Positions 48,082 through 61,357 of a stretch of DNA of 64,000 nucleotides are shown here, in pieces. The stretch is taken from the NCBI RefSeq assembly GCF_016086655.4, contig NC_052138.2:16554001-16618000 (forward strand). Reading direction: 5' to 3'. The translations under genes and the position numbers were made by a program. The notes under the pieces were generated by a model. It had not been told where the DNA came from. It did no database searches and saw only the letters and a program-made list of their open reading frames with translations. The DNA comes from Lepeophtheirus salmonis (Eukaryota > Arthropoda > Copepoda > Siphonostomatoida > Caligidae). The number at the start of each line of letters is the position of its first letter. Position 1 is the stretch's first letter.

Positions 48082-49139
48082 ATCTAGTGTATGTAATATG
48101 TATGTAAGGATACAAGGGAGACTATTATTTATTAATTACAACGTGATTACATCAATGTTGTTGTATGTTGTACGTACATCAGGATTGGATTTTTTGTTAG
48201 TGGAGTCGTAAATGACTTGAAAACACTTGTTACAACCTTATTTCCGCTTTAAAGATCTCTTATCTAATTTTATGAGATTTTATTTTCTATTCCTCTAATT
48301 GTATCATATATATATATGTTGTAGTGAAGTTAGATTTATGTATAATTTGGAAAAGTGTTACGTCTTTACCTTAATTATATCAAGCAACCTTTCCTCGAAA
48401 AAGAAAAAAGGCCCGAGATCAACTGGTAGTTAGCCAAATAAGTTAATCATACCAACTGCTATTTATCCCTGAGGTACTCCCATACTATCATCGTCATATT
48501 ATTTATCCACAATTTTTAATACGAGTTAAATATATATATCTCTCTTACGGGTAATGTACAAAATGCCGGGGCAATCTATAAAATTTCCAATAGAATGGTA
48601 AGGTGAAGTTCATTTACATTGTATGGTAAAATGATTGTGGGTAATTTGATTATTAAACAATTTATTGCCAGCAATTTCATCATTAAGGATTTGATTATGG
48701 GACAATTTCATTCAAAAAAAAAATTTGATAATCCAGTACAGGGATGTCTAAACTGTGAATTGCATACTGCATTGTTTAGGTGTGACCCACAACTCATTCC
48801 CACTTCAAGCAGTATTGGTTAGCAAAATTGTCACAATATCATCAAAACATGTAGAACGCTCATAATCTGCACAAACATTGAAAAATATATGAGGGTATCT
48901 CGTATTTTCTGAGACTCTAACAGACTTGCCAGATTAGTTTTTTAAGCAGTTTCGCCTTGAAAAATTATATTTGGCTTTTTCTTAATATTTGGTCTGAAAT
49001 TGAAAGATAATTGTATTCAATAGTTTTGTTTTATATAGCCCTTTTTCAATAAATTTAACTTAATAGGTTCTGCAGTCCATTCAAATATTTCAAGTAGCAA
49101 TGCGGCCAATAATATTCAAAGTTACAATTAATAACAAAG
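48082..49139. other. Gene-free stretch
   Basis: 48355-48500 is the right part of R1 in reverse (TTACCTTAATTATATCAAGCAACC, AAGGCCCGAGATCAACTGGTAG). 48619-48720 holds short alternating words (AATTTGATTATTAA, AATTTCATCATTAA) that look like the reverse of the R5 tail. No gene. Confidence 0.5.
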
Positions 49140-49500
49140 AACAATTAATTTTCTATTCCCCAGCTTTTGTCATTATTAATTAACACCTGAATAGTGAACT
49201 TCATTTTCAATTATATTCAAAACCCTGATTGAACATTCATGTGTGCTCATAAAAGATGAAGCGTAACCCTGAGGATTTGTTACAGACCTATAATTGTTAG
49301 TCCATGTTGAACTCAGAGTAGAATTAAGGATCGACATCGGAGTAATTCTTGCCAATGTACCTGTTTATTTCATTTTCTCCCTTCTCCTTCGTCATAGCTG
49401 ATCTTATATAATGTCAAGACTGTTAAGCCACTCTCTTCCCAAACCATTCTTCAAATGGTAAGGGTGACCACGCTAATTTTCTGTTTCTTTTATTTTTTAC
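49140..49500 (+). repeat. Dispersed repeat R3, well-preserved copy
   Basis: TTTTCTATTCCCCAGC, TAGTGAACTTCATTTTCAATTATATTCAAAACCCTGATTGAACATTCATGTGTGCTCATAAAAGATGAAGCGTAACC, then the TTGAACTCAGAGTAGAATTAAGGATCGACATCGGAGTAATTCTTGCCAATGTACC block and AAACCATTCTTCAAAT. Its length and lack of coding fit a MITE or SINE. Confidence 0.65.
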
Positions 49501-49789
49501 ATACCGGCAAGACATATATTATGCTTAAAGACGGGTTGTTTGCTAAAATAAATCACTTTTTTTAGATTAGAAAAGGAAAACAGTTGGTAGATTTTCCTTT
49601 TTTTTCTTTCTTCTTTTTTCCTTCCTTATTTATTAATATTTTCTTTTACAACATCTCCGTCTAATAAAGACTATAGTTCGCCGCTTACCTCAGTTATATT
49701 GAATATAATTAATTTTATGCCTTTAAAAAGTTCCCTCTCCCCCTGGATCGTATTTAAGTGGATCTCAATCTAAACTTTTTCCACCGGAG

Positions 49790-50260
49790 TTAATATTTTC
49801 CCATTTGGATGTCGTAGAAAAAAGCCTTCTGATCCTCTCTTCATTTTCTGTTCAAGATATCTCTTCTCTATGTGCCTCACTCGATGGATCTCATCTTCTT
49901 TAATGGAACGATCGTTCATTGTGCAGATGGCCCTTCCCCTTCAAGGTCAGTGATAGTGACTTTTGACCTCGTGAATTGTTGCCTTTATGTTCAAAAATAC
50001 ATAAATTCCTCCAAATCTTCTACGGAATAATCGTATACTGCTATAAGAACTAATGAGTTTAATAAAAAGACAGAATAATCAACTGAAAGCCCAAGTGAGG
50101 AACATAAAGAGTTCTCATTGTCCATCCACTGCTCTTTCATTGAAATTCTGAAGTTCAATGATTCAACTCTGCTTCGTCTCTTACTCTAAGAAAAATATTT
50201 CATTTATAAGAGTCCTTCAGTTTTCTTGATGTATATAAGGCAGAAATAACTCATCTCAAT
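49790..50260 (-). pseudogene. Unclassified coding relic, R9 copy 2
   Basis: On the minus strand one frame (about 50190-49985) stays open for roughly 60 codons and includes RVESLNFRISMKEQWMD and LNSLVLIAVYDYSVEDLEEF. A second frame (about 49925-49785) gives SIKEDEIHRVRHIEKRY and GFFLRHPNGKILTPVEKV before a stop. The same DNA occurs at 4800-5240. The protein is not recognised. It may be part of a mobile element, or an exon set duplicated from a host gene elsewhere. Confidence 0.5.
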
Positions 50261-51599
50261 CACAATTCCATTTATGAGGTGGAGTTTCTGATGTATAACC
50301 GGGACCCTTGATTTTTTATTAGATGTATGCCTCTTTTGTCATTGTAAAACGAGTAGAAGATAATTCTAGACTCCTAAAGATAATGTAGCTCTCTTTTCTC
50401 GATAGTGTAGTCTGCATTGCCAATGGATATTCTATTCAGCTAATAAGTATATTTAGTTCTGTATAAAAATGTCTCATTTCATTTTGTATATGTATAGTGT
50501 TACTAATAATTTGTTGAATCTATTTGTTTTATTTTATATTAATAACTTCGATGTCGTATCATTTGTTCTTTTAAATTTTTCTGATTCTCTGCTTATGACT
50601 TCTAGTTATAATTAATATAGTTATTTATTTAGTTGCATTTTTTTTAAATTTACCCATACTTATTTAACTTACTATTTTAAGCATACGTTATAATACTTTA
50701 TAATAATGCTCACTATTTCAATGTAACGATAAAGACGTCATACTTCGTAATAATTAATATTTCTATGTAATATACCATGCTTCGTACAAATTCAAATAAA
50801 GTAAATAATAATTATATTTGAAACATTGAAATTCCCTACTCATCGTGAATGGATCTCTTCAATGTTGCAATCTCTTAATCTCCTTTGCAAGGAAGGAGTC
50901 GAATCTGCTCTCTTTCTTCGATTTCCTCTATCTGGCTTTGGTCTTATCTCTTGGAGAACATATCTAAAGAGTTTTCGTATTTTCGTCTCATCAAAAATAT
51001 AAGCCCTGATTTTCGCAGCTGTAAGTTAAGTTGTATCTGGATTTACGAACAACGAAGAACAACTGCCTGAATAGTCTCACTTGGGTATGCTCCATGGATT
51101 CGAACATGTAGATATGGAATTTATTTAAGAAAATTTAAAGTCTTTTAGTTTATTTGAAGTATGAAAGGATGAAGACGGATTTTATTTCTAAGTGTTAGCC
51201 ATTAGTTTTTGATTACTCATTGTAATAATGTTATCGACTTTAAGGGAAAAAATATAGGAGATCTCAATGTTAATAGATCTATAATATAGAAATATGAAAG
51301 TTATTTTTATGAGTTTCATTAAGTAAATCAAGTATTCCTGAAGGTGAAAATTTCGACTACTTTTTATATTAACTGTTCTCGTGTAATTTAAAATATGGAT
51401 GATTCTCATTTATATAGTAGAATCATGTGATATTCTATCTTCCAAAACCGTAACTTTAATTGATAGTACCATATGTCTCGCTCCCGCTTTTTACACGCAC
51501 TCGCTCGATGTCCATCACTATTTATGCCTCACTGAGTTCCTTTCTAAAATTTTGAATTTACATTAGTATATGTATGTATAGTTATGTAAATCGTGGTTA
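50261..51599. other. Gene-free stretch
   Basis: AT-rich. The open frames here are short and show no family signature. Nothing is recognised. Confidence 0.5.
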
Positions 51600-52830
51600 T
51601 TGTTTTGCTAGCCCGGTTTTTTTTTTCTTTTTAAATTTGATAATCAGAATTTTCTATTCCACAGCTGTTTTCATTATTATTTACTGATCAAGGACCTCAA
51701 TTCGATTCTAAGGCCTTTCAAGAATTCTTAACTAAGTGGAGAGTAACATGGAGACCATCATCACCTCATTATCCACAAAGTAATGGCCACGCGGAGTCTA
51801 TGGTGAAGGCAATGAAAACACTTCTTGATAAGGTAGGAGGAAGATTAAAGTCATACGAGTTTTATCCATAGAATCCTAGAATTCAGAAATACACTGCGAG
51901 CGGACGGAAAGTCACCTAATGATATTTTATATGGTTATCAAATAAGATCATGCGTACCTGCCCATTGGAAATGTTACTTTCCGAAGTCACAAGAAAGGGG
52001 AAAAAAATAAAGAACTAATTTAAAAATGATGTGTAGAAGAGAGAATGAGAATATTAGTTATAATAAGAATAGAAGAGATTTACTGGAAATTAATGTTGGA
52101 CAGAGTGTGGTCGTTCAAAATTATAGGATTAAACGATGGTCAGATCATGGAAGAATTATTGCTAAAGGAAATAATCGAAAATATCAAGTAAAATTGGATT
52201 CAGAACAAAGGTTATGGAGAAATAGACGTTTCCTAAGAATTAAAAAGGGGGAAATGGAATGTGGGAGTGAAGATAAAAATGAAAGTGAGCTTGGAGTAAG
52301 AAGATATGAGAGAATTTAAAAGAGTTTTGAATTGAGGAAGGAAATGGTGTGATATTAGATATGTATGGAGCTAGTTTATCTAAGATGTATTATCTTCATG
52401 TAAATATTAAGTATTTTGTGTGATGTACATATGTATTATTCTAGAATGAAGTTAGTTATATAATGAGAGCTCTTGGGGTCAATTCATTGTAGGTGATCGG
52501 AACATAATAAATAGTGAACTTAATTTACAATTAGATTCAAAACCGGATTGAACATTCGTGTGTGCTGCTCATAACATACGGAAAGTAAACTTGAGGATTT
52601 GATGCGGGTTTATAATTGTAAGTCTTTGTTGAACTCAGAGTATAATTGAAGGTCGACATCGGAATAGTTCTTGCCAATGTCCTTGTTAATTCCCATCTAC
52701 CCTCCCCCCTCGTCACATCTGACTATAGTTAATCTATTGAAACGTCATGACAGCAAAACTTCTCTCCTTTAAATGATTTTCAAATTGTCAGTGATACTAT
52801 GTTGATTTTTGGTTTTTTTATATGCCCAAA
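51600..52830 (+). repeat. Repeat R3 copy split by a gypsy fragment
   Basis: The left part ends TTCTATTCCACAGCTGTTTTCATTATTATTTA at 51683. The right part resumes AATAGTGAACTTAATTTACAATTAGATTCAAAACC at about 52507 and runs through TTGAACTCAGAGTATAATTGAAGGTCGACATCGG to about 52830. These are adjacent in the unbroken copy at 49140-49500, so the DNA between was inserted later. Confidence 0.7.
51684..52506 (+). pseudogene. Ty3/gypsy 3' fragment: integrase end, polypurine tract, LTR start
   Basis: Opens inside the integrase catalytic core: TDQGPQFDSKAFQEFL (second catalytic D is in TDQG), then SPHYPQSNGHAESMVKAMK with the third catalytic residue E in GHAE. A frameshift and stops follow near 51870-51990. 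The frame at 52026-52319 keeps the C-terminal, SH3-like part (VGQSVVVQNYRIKRWSDHG, RNRRFLRIKK). A purine run GAGGAAGGAAATGG (52334-52347) is followed by TGTGATATTAGA, a likely 3' LTR start, and an AATAAA near 52500. The 5' four-fifths of the element is absent. Confidence 0.8.
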
Positions 52831-54435
52831 ATACACACGACTTTCATCACTATGTATGAACGAGTTGGTAAGTTTTTACTAAAATAAATTGATTTATCAC
52901 TAAGATATTAACAGTTGCTTGACCGTGATTTTTTGTTGTGCATCCTGTGTAAGCAACGTGGACGAAATGAACAAAAATTCATTACCGCAAGAGATCTAAA
53001 GAGACAATCAACGAAGTAAATCCTAGTAATGAAACTACGTAAATTGTATTATGTATGCTTATAGTTCTAACGATGTTTGTCTTCTAAAGATTAAGCATTC
53101 TTTGTAATAATGGCCTTTTATGCTTGTAAGTCTGTTGTATGTACGATGTAAGCACATAATAATGTATAAACAAAATGAACAAAAACAATGCTTTTAACAA
53201 GCTTTATCGTAAAAAAAAATACTTTGATTCATGTTGAAATCTTGCCAAGTTAATCTAATTTCCCTACATTTTCCTTATTAAGAGATTACTATTATCTGAC
53301 TTACTAAGTCCTCATAATTATCTGACACTATTTACATGTGAAGTTCTGAATATTTGGAGTTGAGAAGATTTATTTTTATTTACATAGATAAATGCTATTT
53401 ACTTAAAAAAGAACAACACATTTTTGCTTGCTCTTGGAGAATGTATTTAGAATATCTTATAAACGGAGTTTGGCCGGAGAAAGAGGGTTGATATATCTAT
53501 GATTTAATCATAGAGTCTGTGGTTAAAATAGGCCACATCATACACAATATCTATTGGATCTGATAGCAAACATTGGACACTATTTCATCGTTCTCCAGAT
53601 ATTTTTTATATATGTTTTCTTTAAATTTATTTGATACAAGCGAAGGTACACAGCATTGACTGGAGTTGTTAGTCGTCGATGAATAGAACCCCCTTGCTTT
53701 AATAATATAAAAGATAACTTCACATCAAATCATCATTGTTACTCTCCCTTTTTGATGAGCACACTCAATACTTAGATATTCTCTCTTAAAGAATGAAAGA
53801 ATGATTTTTAACAAATTTTTTAGATATTGAAGCTCTGGGAAGTGTCTGTGGGGAAAATAATTTTGATTCCGATATTGAAAAACAATAATATTTGGGATCC
53901 ATAATGCTCTGGGAAGTGTCTGTAATGGGGAACAACAATTTTTTAAGTATGTATTATCAATAGTTTGATTCCCAGAATATAATATAATTACAAAGAATAT
54001 TATAATGTCGTATGCAAACGATAATATTTTCTTGTAACAGGATTCCTCATACTTTTGGTCTCGACCCCTTAAAGTATTTTTCTTGTTATCAAGATCAAGG
54101 ACAAATAAATGAGATTAAAATTAAATTAATTGCCAACCCCTTTTGTTCTTTTATAAGATGGTCTTGACAACAAAAACATTAGGTAATGACTTATGGCTAA
54201 CCTTTTTATGATAGATTTGATACTAAGTCATTTTAAGAAAACTTGAATCAAAAATGACCTAAGGACATGACTGCTCACATATTGTCTAATTATGTGGTAT
54301 TCAATTTCTAATCATCAGAGAAACAACTTTATATACCGGGCTAAACGTTATTACTTATTACTCATTTTAACACATAAAGTATTGAAGTCCATGGCAGGAT
54401 CCTGGTTGAATTAGGAAACAAATTTTTAAACCATT
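52831..54435. other. Gene-free stretch
   Basis: No credible gene. GCTCTGGGAAGTGTCTGT occurs twice, at about 53831 and 53908, as a short direct repeat. The rest is AT-rich and unassigned. Confidence 0.5.
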
Positions 54436-55290
54436 AATTATACAATTGAAACCTAAAGAACATGTTTTAGTTAATATATCTGCCCTCAGAATTGATGGTG
54501 AGCTTCAGGCGGTGGCAGAAGCTACTGCAGCCATTCTGGATGTACTCGGCCATCATGAAGGCAAAAGCCTTCCGGGCACGGTTGCAACTATGGCGTCTCC
54601 TGGAGGTCTTGTACTCTACGTGTGCCTAGATGGAATAGTCTAGGGAAGTTGAGGTCTGGGCATGCGTAGAAACGGAGTCCTTTGCCCAAAAGTACATGTT
54701 GGCCTGAAGCCATTCTTGGGTTTTCTTTGCGGTGTGGGGAGGTGCTCCACTTGTTGGAAAACCCAGGGAAATTTCTAACGATGAATTGGTTCCTTGTGGG
54801 ATCTTTGGTGTCCAGAATTTTGATGTACTCATCAGCGGAACGACACGGGATTCAAGGCCTTCCGTTGGATGCAACCAGGCCTAAAATCATCACTGAATCA
54901 GCGTGTTTGGTGGTGGAGACATATCGGTGCTCCTCAAGTACATCCCCAAATGTCACTACTCAATCATTCTGCCCCATGAAGACAGGTTCAACAGTAAAGG
55001 TCTTCTGATCAGAAAAGAGTCCACAGGTTTCTTGTTTCCTCCTGCCTTTTTAGAGCCCTGAACACCACTGATGAGGACTTGTTAATCTTTGTGCCTATGT
55101 TAGTAATATAGGATTTCGGCTTTTTCTTAAAAGCCGACTTCAGGCAGTTCACAGACACAGAGAGTTTCCTGCCTGCTCTTGGAGAGGGTCTGAGGTCATC
55201 TCTGACCTTCAAACGCATGAAGACATTGTAAATTGTCTTCTTCGAGGCCCCAGTCTGCTCCCAGATTACCTTTTGAAATTATTTTTTTTA
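54436..55290 (-). pseudogene. Mariner-like transposase relic
   Basis: Minus-strand pieces in order: an N-terminal helix-turn-helix remnant with RPSPRAGRK (the RPRSGRPR-like motif) at 55190; VGQKTFTVEP and VVTFGDVLEEHRYVSTTKHADSVMILGLVASNG (about 55020-54880); GAPPHTAKKTQEWLQAN (54745), where the second catalytic D before GAP(A)H is lost into another frame; then a C-terminal SRIEAVV-like tail near 54500. The frame changes repeatedly. No inverted repeats were identified at either edge. Confidence 0.75.
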
Positions 55291-57739
55291 TACCGAAGTA
55301 CAATTATATTTTAACTTATTATTATATCCTGAATAGAGATTGTTTTTTTTTGTAAAAGCAAAAGGAGAAGACGGGGGCTAGTTATATAGTACACCTGGAT
55401 TAAGAATTTTATTAATATCAGCAGTCTGTTGTATAATTTTGTTGAGGAAAAATGAATTACTACTATAAAGAGGAGAACCTTTTACATTTCAAATAGTAAT
55501 TGTGCAAGGAAATATCATAATTATATTTAAATTTATGTATATTTATTTTATTATGGATTTTTAAATCAATTTATTTGTGAAAATTCTTCTTTTAGAGGGA
55601 GATCTTAACACACCTACACCTTCTTAAATAATGAACAAAAAAGATGAAAACACTCAATCGCTAAACTTAGTCTTTTCTTTACACACATCTCCTGTTTAAT
55701 CATCAATCCCATACTGGCTGTTAACTTGCACACAAAAAAAAATCACAATCCTATAAAAATATTTTTAAACACGTAACAGACATTCAGACATGCCACATGG
55801 GATAAAAAAGGTCCAGGCTTCACACATAGATGGCACTATTTTTAAAAAATTACATCATTTTCAGTTGTCAAAATTGCATGTCCTTTTTTTCTTTAGTTTT
55901 TGATTTATAGAACTAAGTATGACCCTACTTTTGTTATTTTCAAAACGATCCAAAACAATTTCGTGTTTTAATTTTACACTACTTCTTGATGGGGAAAAAT
56001 ACCGTTTAAGCTAAGCAATGGCTTGAAAAGTATTATAGAGACTCCATTTAATCAAAAACCACAATTAATCGTAGGTTTTTCTGGCTTTAAATATTGGTGT
56101 GGTAGAGACACCAATTGTATTAATTATCTGACAATACCGTTCTATACCGATCTGAAATTGTTTAAGATGATCCTAAAGGTAATTTATTTTTGATTAGCCC
56201 CAATATAAAAATATGTAAATATGTTTTTCAGGCCTTTCCCTATATGTATAACTGAAGCATCGAACTCGAACCCAGTTTTTCTTCTTAAGATTTGATTAGA
56301 AATGAAATAAGTGTATATATTTTTGAAAAAGTGACAGAAAAGAAACGTCTTTATAAGAAAAGGTTATCATAAAAAAAAAATTTAGACATTATACATCATC
56401 AAAAAAAATGATGAGTTATCACAATTACTATCTTGAACAAAAATCAAGAAAATGCCAAATTATTATTTTTTACATCATATACATAATAGTTTCTCGCATA
56501 CAATACAAATAAACATATTTTGGTCAATTATAGGCTTTGTATTCTTTTTTTTTTTGGGATGAGATGTGACCTACCTAAAAAGAGGGTTAACTTGAATTTG
56601 AGTTAAAATTCTCGAGTTTAGTCGAGTTCGATATTTCGATCATTGAAGTCGAGTCGAGTTCGAGTAAAGCAATTATAATCATATTTTAATACGAGTTTCT
56701 AAAATTGGGTTTGAGTTTGCTATCAAGAAAAAACATAAGATGTGAGCGGCCTGATGTCTTGTTGTCTCCTATTCAACAAAGCTTGCAGCTTCTGTTCGAT
56801 CGCCTGCTTCAAACGGTCGATCTGTTCACAGTTGAGGGAAAATTGAGTGGGGAAAAAATTGCTCGACTCACTCTTGTACACACAAACGTAAGAGTATACG
56901 AAATTATGTGTATTTGATTTAATACCACTGGCTCACGTTTAGTCACACACAAAGGAAGTAATTTAAAAAAAATGATGCATTAGTTCTACAAATTATTAAA
57001 TTATATTTACTTTAAAACTATAATAATCGAGGTTACTATGAAGGGTAATGAGCATATCTGCTACATCGTAACGAATCCTGTTTCTCTTCTTAGAAACTAT
57101 TCCCCAGCAGATGAGAAGCACATCTTACAAGGAACGGAAGTTGTGGGTATTGATAAATACCTAACTGTTATCTTAAATTTTTTTTCACTGTTCCACCACT
57201 TTAGTGGATCATTTGATTGATCGATACAGGACAATCCAAAATATTTATTCTTAAATAAAACATAACTTCTATAACATAAAAATATTATGTGACCCTTGGC
57301 CTGTACAGTTAAAACTATAAGAGTGTGGTGGGGCTTAGAACTAGTTATAACTTGTAGGTTATGGTGGCTTTTCTGTCCTTTTTTATCAATGATTAGATTT
57401 AAAAAAATTGGAAATTTTGGGGTCATCTGTATCCTTTATTTTGAATAGTTATTTATAAATTCACAGGAATAATTAGATATTGCTGGATATCGGAAAATAA
57501 ACAACAAGATACTTGATTACTCGACCCTCATATAAATATTTTGAGTTTTCAGAGTTCGAGTTCAATGTATATAGAGTTTTTCAAAAGATATTTTGGATGA
57601 GTTCGAGTAATTTACAAAATAAAAATATCTTCTTTCTTTGTGGACTACTTTTCGAGCTCCAGTAATACTCGAATGCAACTCTAGTGTTAACTATATTATA
57701 GAGCAGGGATTCTCAACAAGTGGACCGCCGAAGTAGGTA
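55291..57739. other. Gene-free, repeat-bearing stretch
   Basis: 55600-55700 is a diverged R6 copy and 56430-56590 part of R8. 56580-56700 and 57520-57680 contain TCGAGTTCGAGT-type words that flank a roughly 800-base interval with two short plus-strand frames (56705-56917, 57038-57220). These look like the two ends of one insertion, but its class is not recognised. Confidence 0.45.
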
Positions 57740-58165
57740 AAATTCTGCTATTTCGGCTTCTTTGAGCATCAAGGGACCCTTCTAATAAATAATAAAAAAC
57801 CACACCAGCCCTGTATAAAGGTAAAGTACTTGGCACCGGCACTTTAACTGTACAACCTGAGGGTCAGGGTGAATTTTTGGCTATTAGAAGGAGTCTATAA
57901 TGCCCATGGAAAAGACTGCGGTAGAATTTAGTTTATAATTAGATAGTTTGATTGCCCTGATATAATATTAATTGTAACGAAATTGCCCTCAATATTAATG
58001 TTTACAATGACATTATTCAACAAAAAAAATTACTTACCTGTATCTTACTTGGGATTACTTTTACCCACAAGAATTTTGTCTCACAATGATAATACACACA
58101 GCGATTTAACTTAACAACGATTTTATTCGCAATCTTTTTACCACAATTATTTTGCAAGACATCTT
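57740..58165 (+). repeat. Dispersed repeat R5, copy 2
   Basis: GGGACCCTTCTAATA, ACCTGAGGGTCAGGGTGAATTTTTGG, TATTAGAAGGAGTCTATAATGCCCA, GATTGCCCTGATATAATAT, CACAATGATAATAC and ACAACGATTTTATTCGCAATCTTTTTACCACAA follow the same order as 44810-45300. Confidence 0.6.
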
Positions 58166-61100
58166 TAATTATTTATTCCTTTTTTAAATACCTAATCTAT
58201 TTACCATATGACATTTGTACTGTTGAAGTAAAATATTGTTATAAGTATATTTGTTACATTAAAATAATAATATAGATTACAAACTACTGTAGCTAATAGT
58301 GATTTCTCCGAACGCAACACTGCATTGCAGATAGGATTGTTAAAGCCGAGTAGCATTGTTTCGCACCGAATAGATTCATAGTAAATTGCAGTTAGCATTT
58401 TACCGCTTCTGAAGTACGGAGAAATACTGACTTATTGTAAAAAAAGAAAAAAGAATGCAAAATCTATCTATGGTTACCCACAAAAAGTTATTACACTCAT
58501 TTTTTTGCCATTTTGTATCTTTTTGCACTGGGTCAACGATAAACGATTATATTGTAATTAAACTGACGGTCATATGATTTTTGATGACAATTTTGGAATG
58601 TCACATGATAAGGGGAAATTAATTAATTACTATTCAGGATTTCCCATGAGCGAAGTATCTTTATAAAAAAATTCTTTAAATTATTTGTTCAGCTATTACA
58701 GATGTCGCAACTTTACACGGCATATATTCATACATAAATAATATAAGGGTTTGACTAGCTCAGATTTTTTTTATAGAAGATACAATTTTTTTGTTACAGC
58801 ATTAGACATCGAACTGTTTGAAATAAACAAAGCCACAATGTATTTTCTTTTCAGCTTACGGAGTTACCTCCTTACCACAAAAAATATACAGTATATTTTG
58901 TTGTCAGCTGTCGATATTTCTGCTTCTTCTCCTCTAATCTCACTAATTAGAAATATTTGAATGTTGATTCGTTGAATAAGAATTAGCTATTATTCAACTG
59001 TGAACTGATTTTGGACCTTTTTGGGTAATAGGTTGCGTGATACAACAAACGTAAAGACATGAGCTGTTTTCATTAATTCTCATGAGTTGACTCTAGTATA
59101 ATTTTAAGTAGTATTATGAACCCAAAAAAGGTTTAATTTGATTTGTTCTAGGATGGTTCCCGTAAGTCTGAGCAATTTATCCCATAAGAAGTAATTTAAA
59201 AATTTAGTTTGAAACAGCTCTCGCCTACTGTTCTAAGTTCTGGATCAGCTCGTATCTAAGCCGAATCATAATTCAATACGGTACTTTTTTAGCCTAAATA
59301 TATACATATCTAAAATTGAATCCACTACAAAAAAAGGGTAATACCATTTCACAACTTTTTAAATTAGTTTAACTATTTCTAATATATATATATATAGGTA
59401 CATCTTTGGGGGGGGTAATTTGAGCTGAATGATAAATATAACCCGATAAGGAAGATATATATATATATCTATACTATATACATACCTACTGTACAACATA
59501 TTTTGTATTATGTTGTTAAATATAAATTATATAAGTTAATACTCAACAATGAGATGAAAATTTTTAAATGAAGAATTTACTGTAGTATTTGTTATAATGA
59601 TAGTTCAATAATTGAATATTCCGAGAATGATAGATATATTCATGGTGTATTTGCTTAGTTTTACTCATAAATAATAAGTATTATGTTACACATACATAGA
59701 CCATTTTCACTGACGTCATAAATTGCATCATAATTGAAGGAGACTCCGTCTTTGGGGCTCAAAGTTGATAAGTTTTACTTTATAAAATGGAAAAATTCCC
59801 AATAAATCTTAGTAATACTGAAGTGCAGGCTACCAAATATATCGTGTGTATATACGTCTAACTCTATAATTATAAATGATATTTTTGTAAGTGCAACTTA
59901 TTTAATATGTATATATGTATAATTACAACAATTATTTGTGTTAAGTTCACGACATTGAATTTGATTATAAATTCAGAAAAATATGCATAATTTTCTATCT
60001 GCGTTAAATGTCTTTTGATGAATTGTCTAATTATCAATTTTATATACATCACATTATGAAAATGGTTATATTAGAAATTGCAGACGAATATTTTCTGAAA
60101 ATGAAAATCGGCATGGTTTTACATTCAAGATGGTTCACAATCAAAATTGGTTAATATCAGTCTTATTTGGAATAAATGAACAATGAAAATATATTTGATC
60201 ATAATCTATTAGACATTTGGTATATAAAAAACAAAATTTGAGTAATAAAAATGAAGAGAAAAATCAAAATAGATGCGCGTAAAACGCGATACAATAAAAG
60301 AATATTTATTTATCGGCAGCATATTTAGAGATGTAAAAATGAATTAACTCTTGTAAGCGTTTTGTATATAGAATATGGAAAGGACTGGTTTGTTTTGGTT
60401 AGTGAGCACTACAGAGACTAAAGTTCGAATCAGTCATCTCATCATCTTATTATCTTATTTTTTTTTCAAATGTTTTATTCTTAGGGATGGAAACATATGA
60501 CTTTATTTAAGTATTGAGTAGTTACGTGTGAGTATACCCATTAAAAACGGAGACTAACACTGATGATTTATTGGGAAGTTATCTTTTACACTATTAAAGC
60601 AAAATTTGTATCTTAGTCGACGCATAATTACTCTGGGCAATGCCGGGTACTACAGATAGTTGGAATTAAATTAAAATATTTGAATATATTTTATATGAAA
60701 TTATTCAATTCTACAAAAATACAAGTTAAATAGTAAAAAACTACTTCTCTGAATATCCCTAAAAATGAATAGATTTGTTCTAAGTTTTTGATCGATTAAG
60801 GAAGTTAAATTAAGATAGTTAGAGAAAAATATAATATTCCTTACTATAACATGGATATTTGATTTTATAATAATGTAAAACATATTTTAATGTATTTTAT
60901 GGTCCTATGTATAATAAAACACAACAATTGAGCAATAAAGTTTTATAGATAGTTTAAGTACTTCTTCTTCTTGTTGCCACTTTAACATTCAATTAATATT
61001 AATAAAAAAAGGGTTTTCATTGTTATAAAACTTGGTTGTCTAGGTTACCAAAATGGACGGCATCAAAATTGTAAAGTACCGTTAATACGTTCTATTATCT

Positions 61101-61355
61101 CATTCCAATGATCATAGTTATATTGTTTGTGAATACATAATAACTGAGAGGCTTGAAATGGAAAAGGAAATGATATATTTTGAAATATATACGCGGAATG
61201 GTTGTAATTATTAAATCTTTGTTTTTTCTTGACCAGTAGGAGTATCTATATTTCACATTTTAAAACCAAAGCATCAAAAACAACAAAAATATAAATACTT
61301 AATAAGAGTTGGACAGCAAAATAAGTACATCTTTAACTAGAAGCCCATAAACATA
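58166..61355. other. Gene-free stretch with an R1 copy
   Basis: 58855-59065 is a single R1 unit (GGAGTTACCTCCTTACCACAAAAAATATAC to GTGATACAACAAACGTAA). A tRNA-like B-box (AGTTCGAATCA) is at 60422. No protein gene is seen. Confidence 0.5.
58855..59065 (+). repeat. Single unit of repeat R1
   Basis: Runs from CGGAGTTACCTCC through TTTTGTTGTCAGCTGTCGATA, ATTTGAATGTTGATTCG and ACTGATTTTGGACC to TTGCGTGATACAACAAACGTAA. It gives the clearest view of one R1 unit, about 210 bp with GTTAC-type inverted ends. Confidence 0.6.
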
Positions 61356-61357
61356 TA

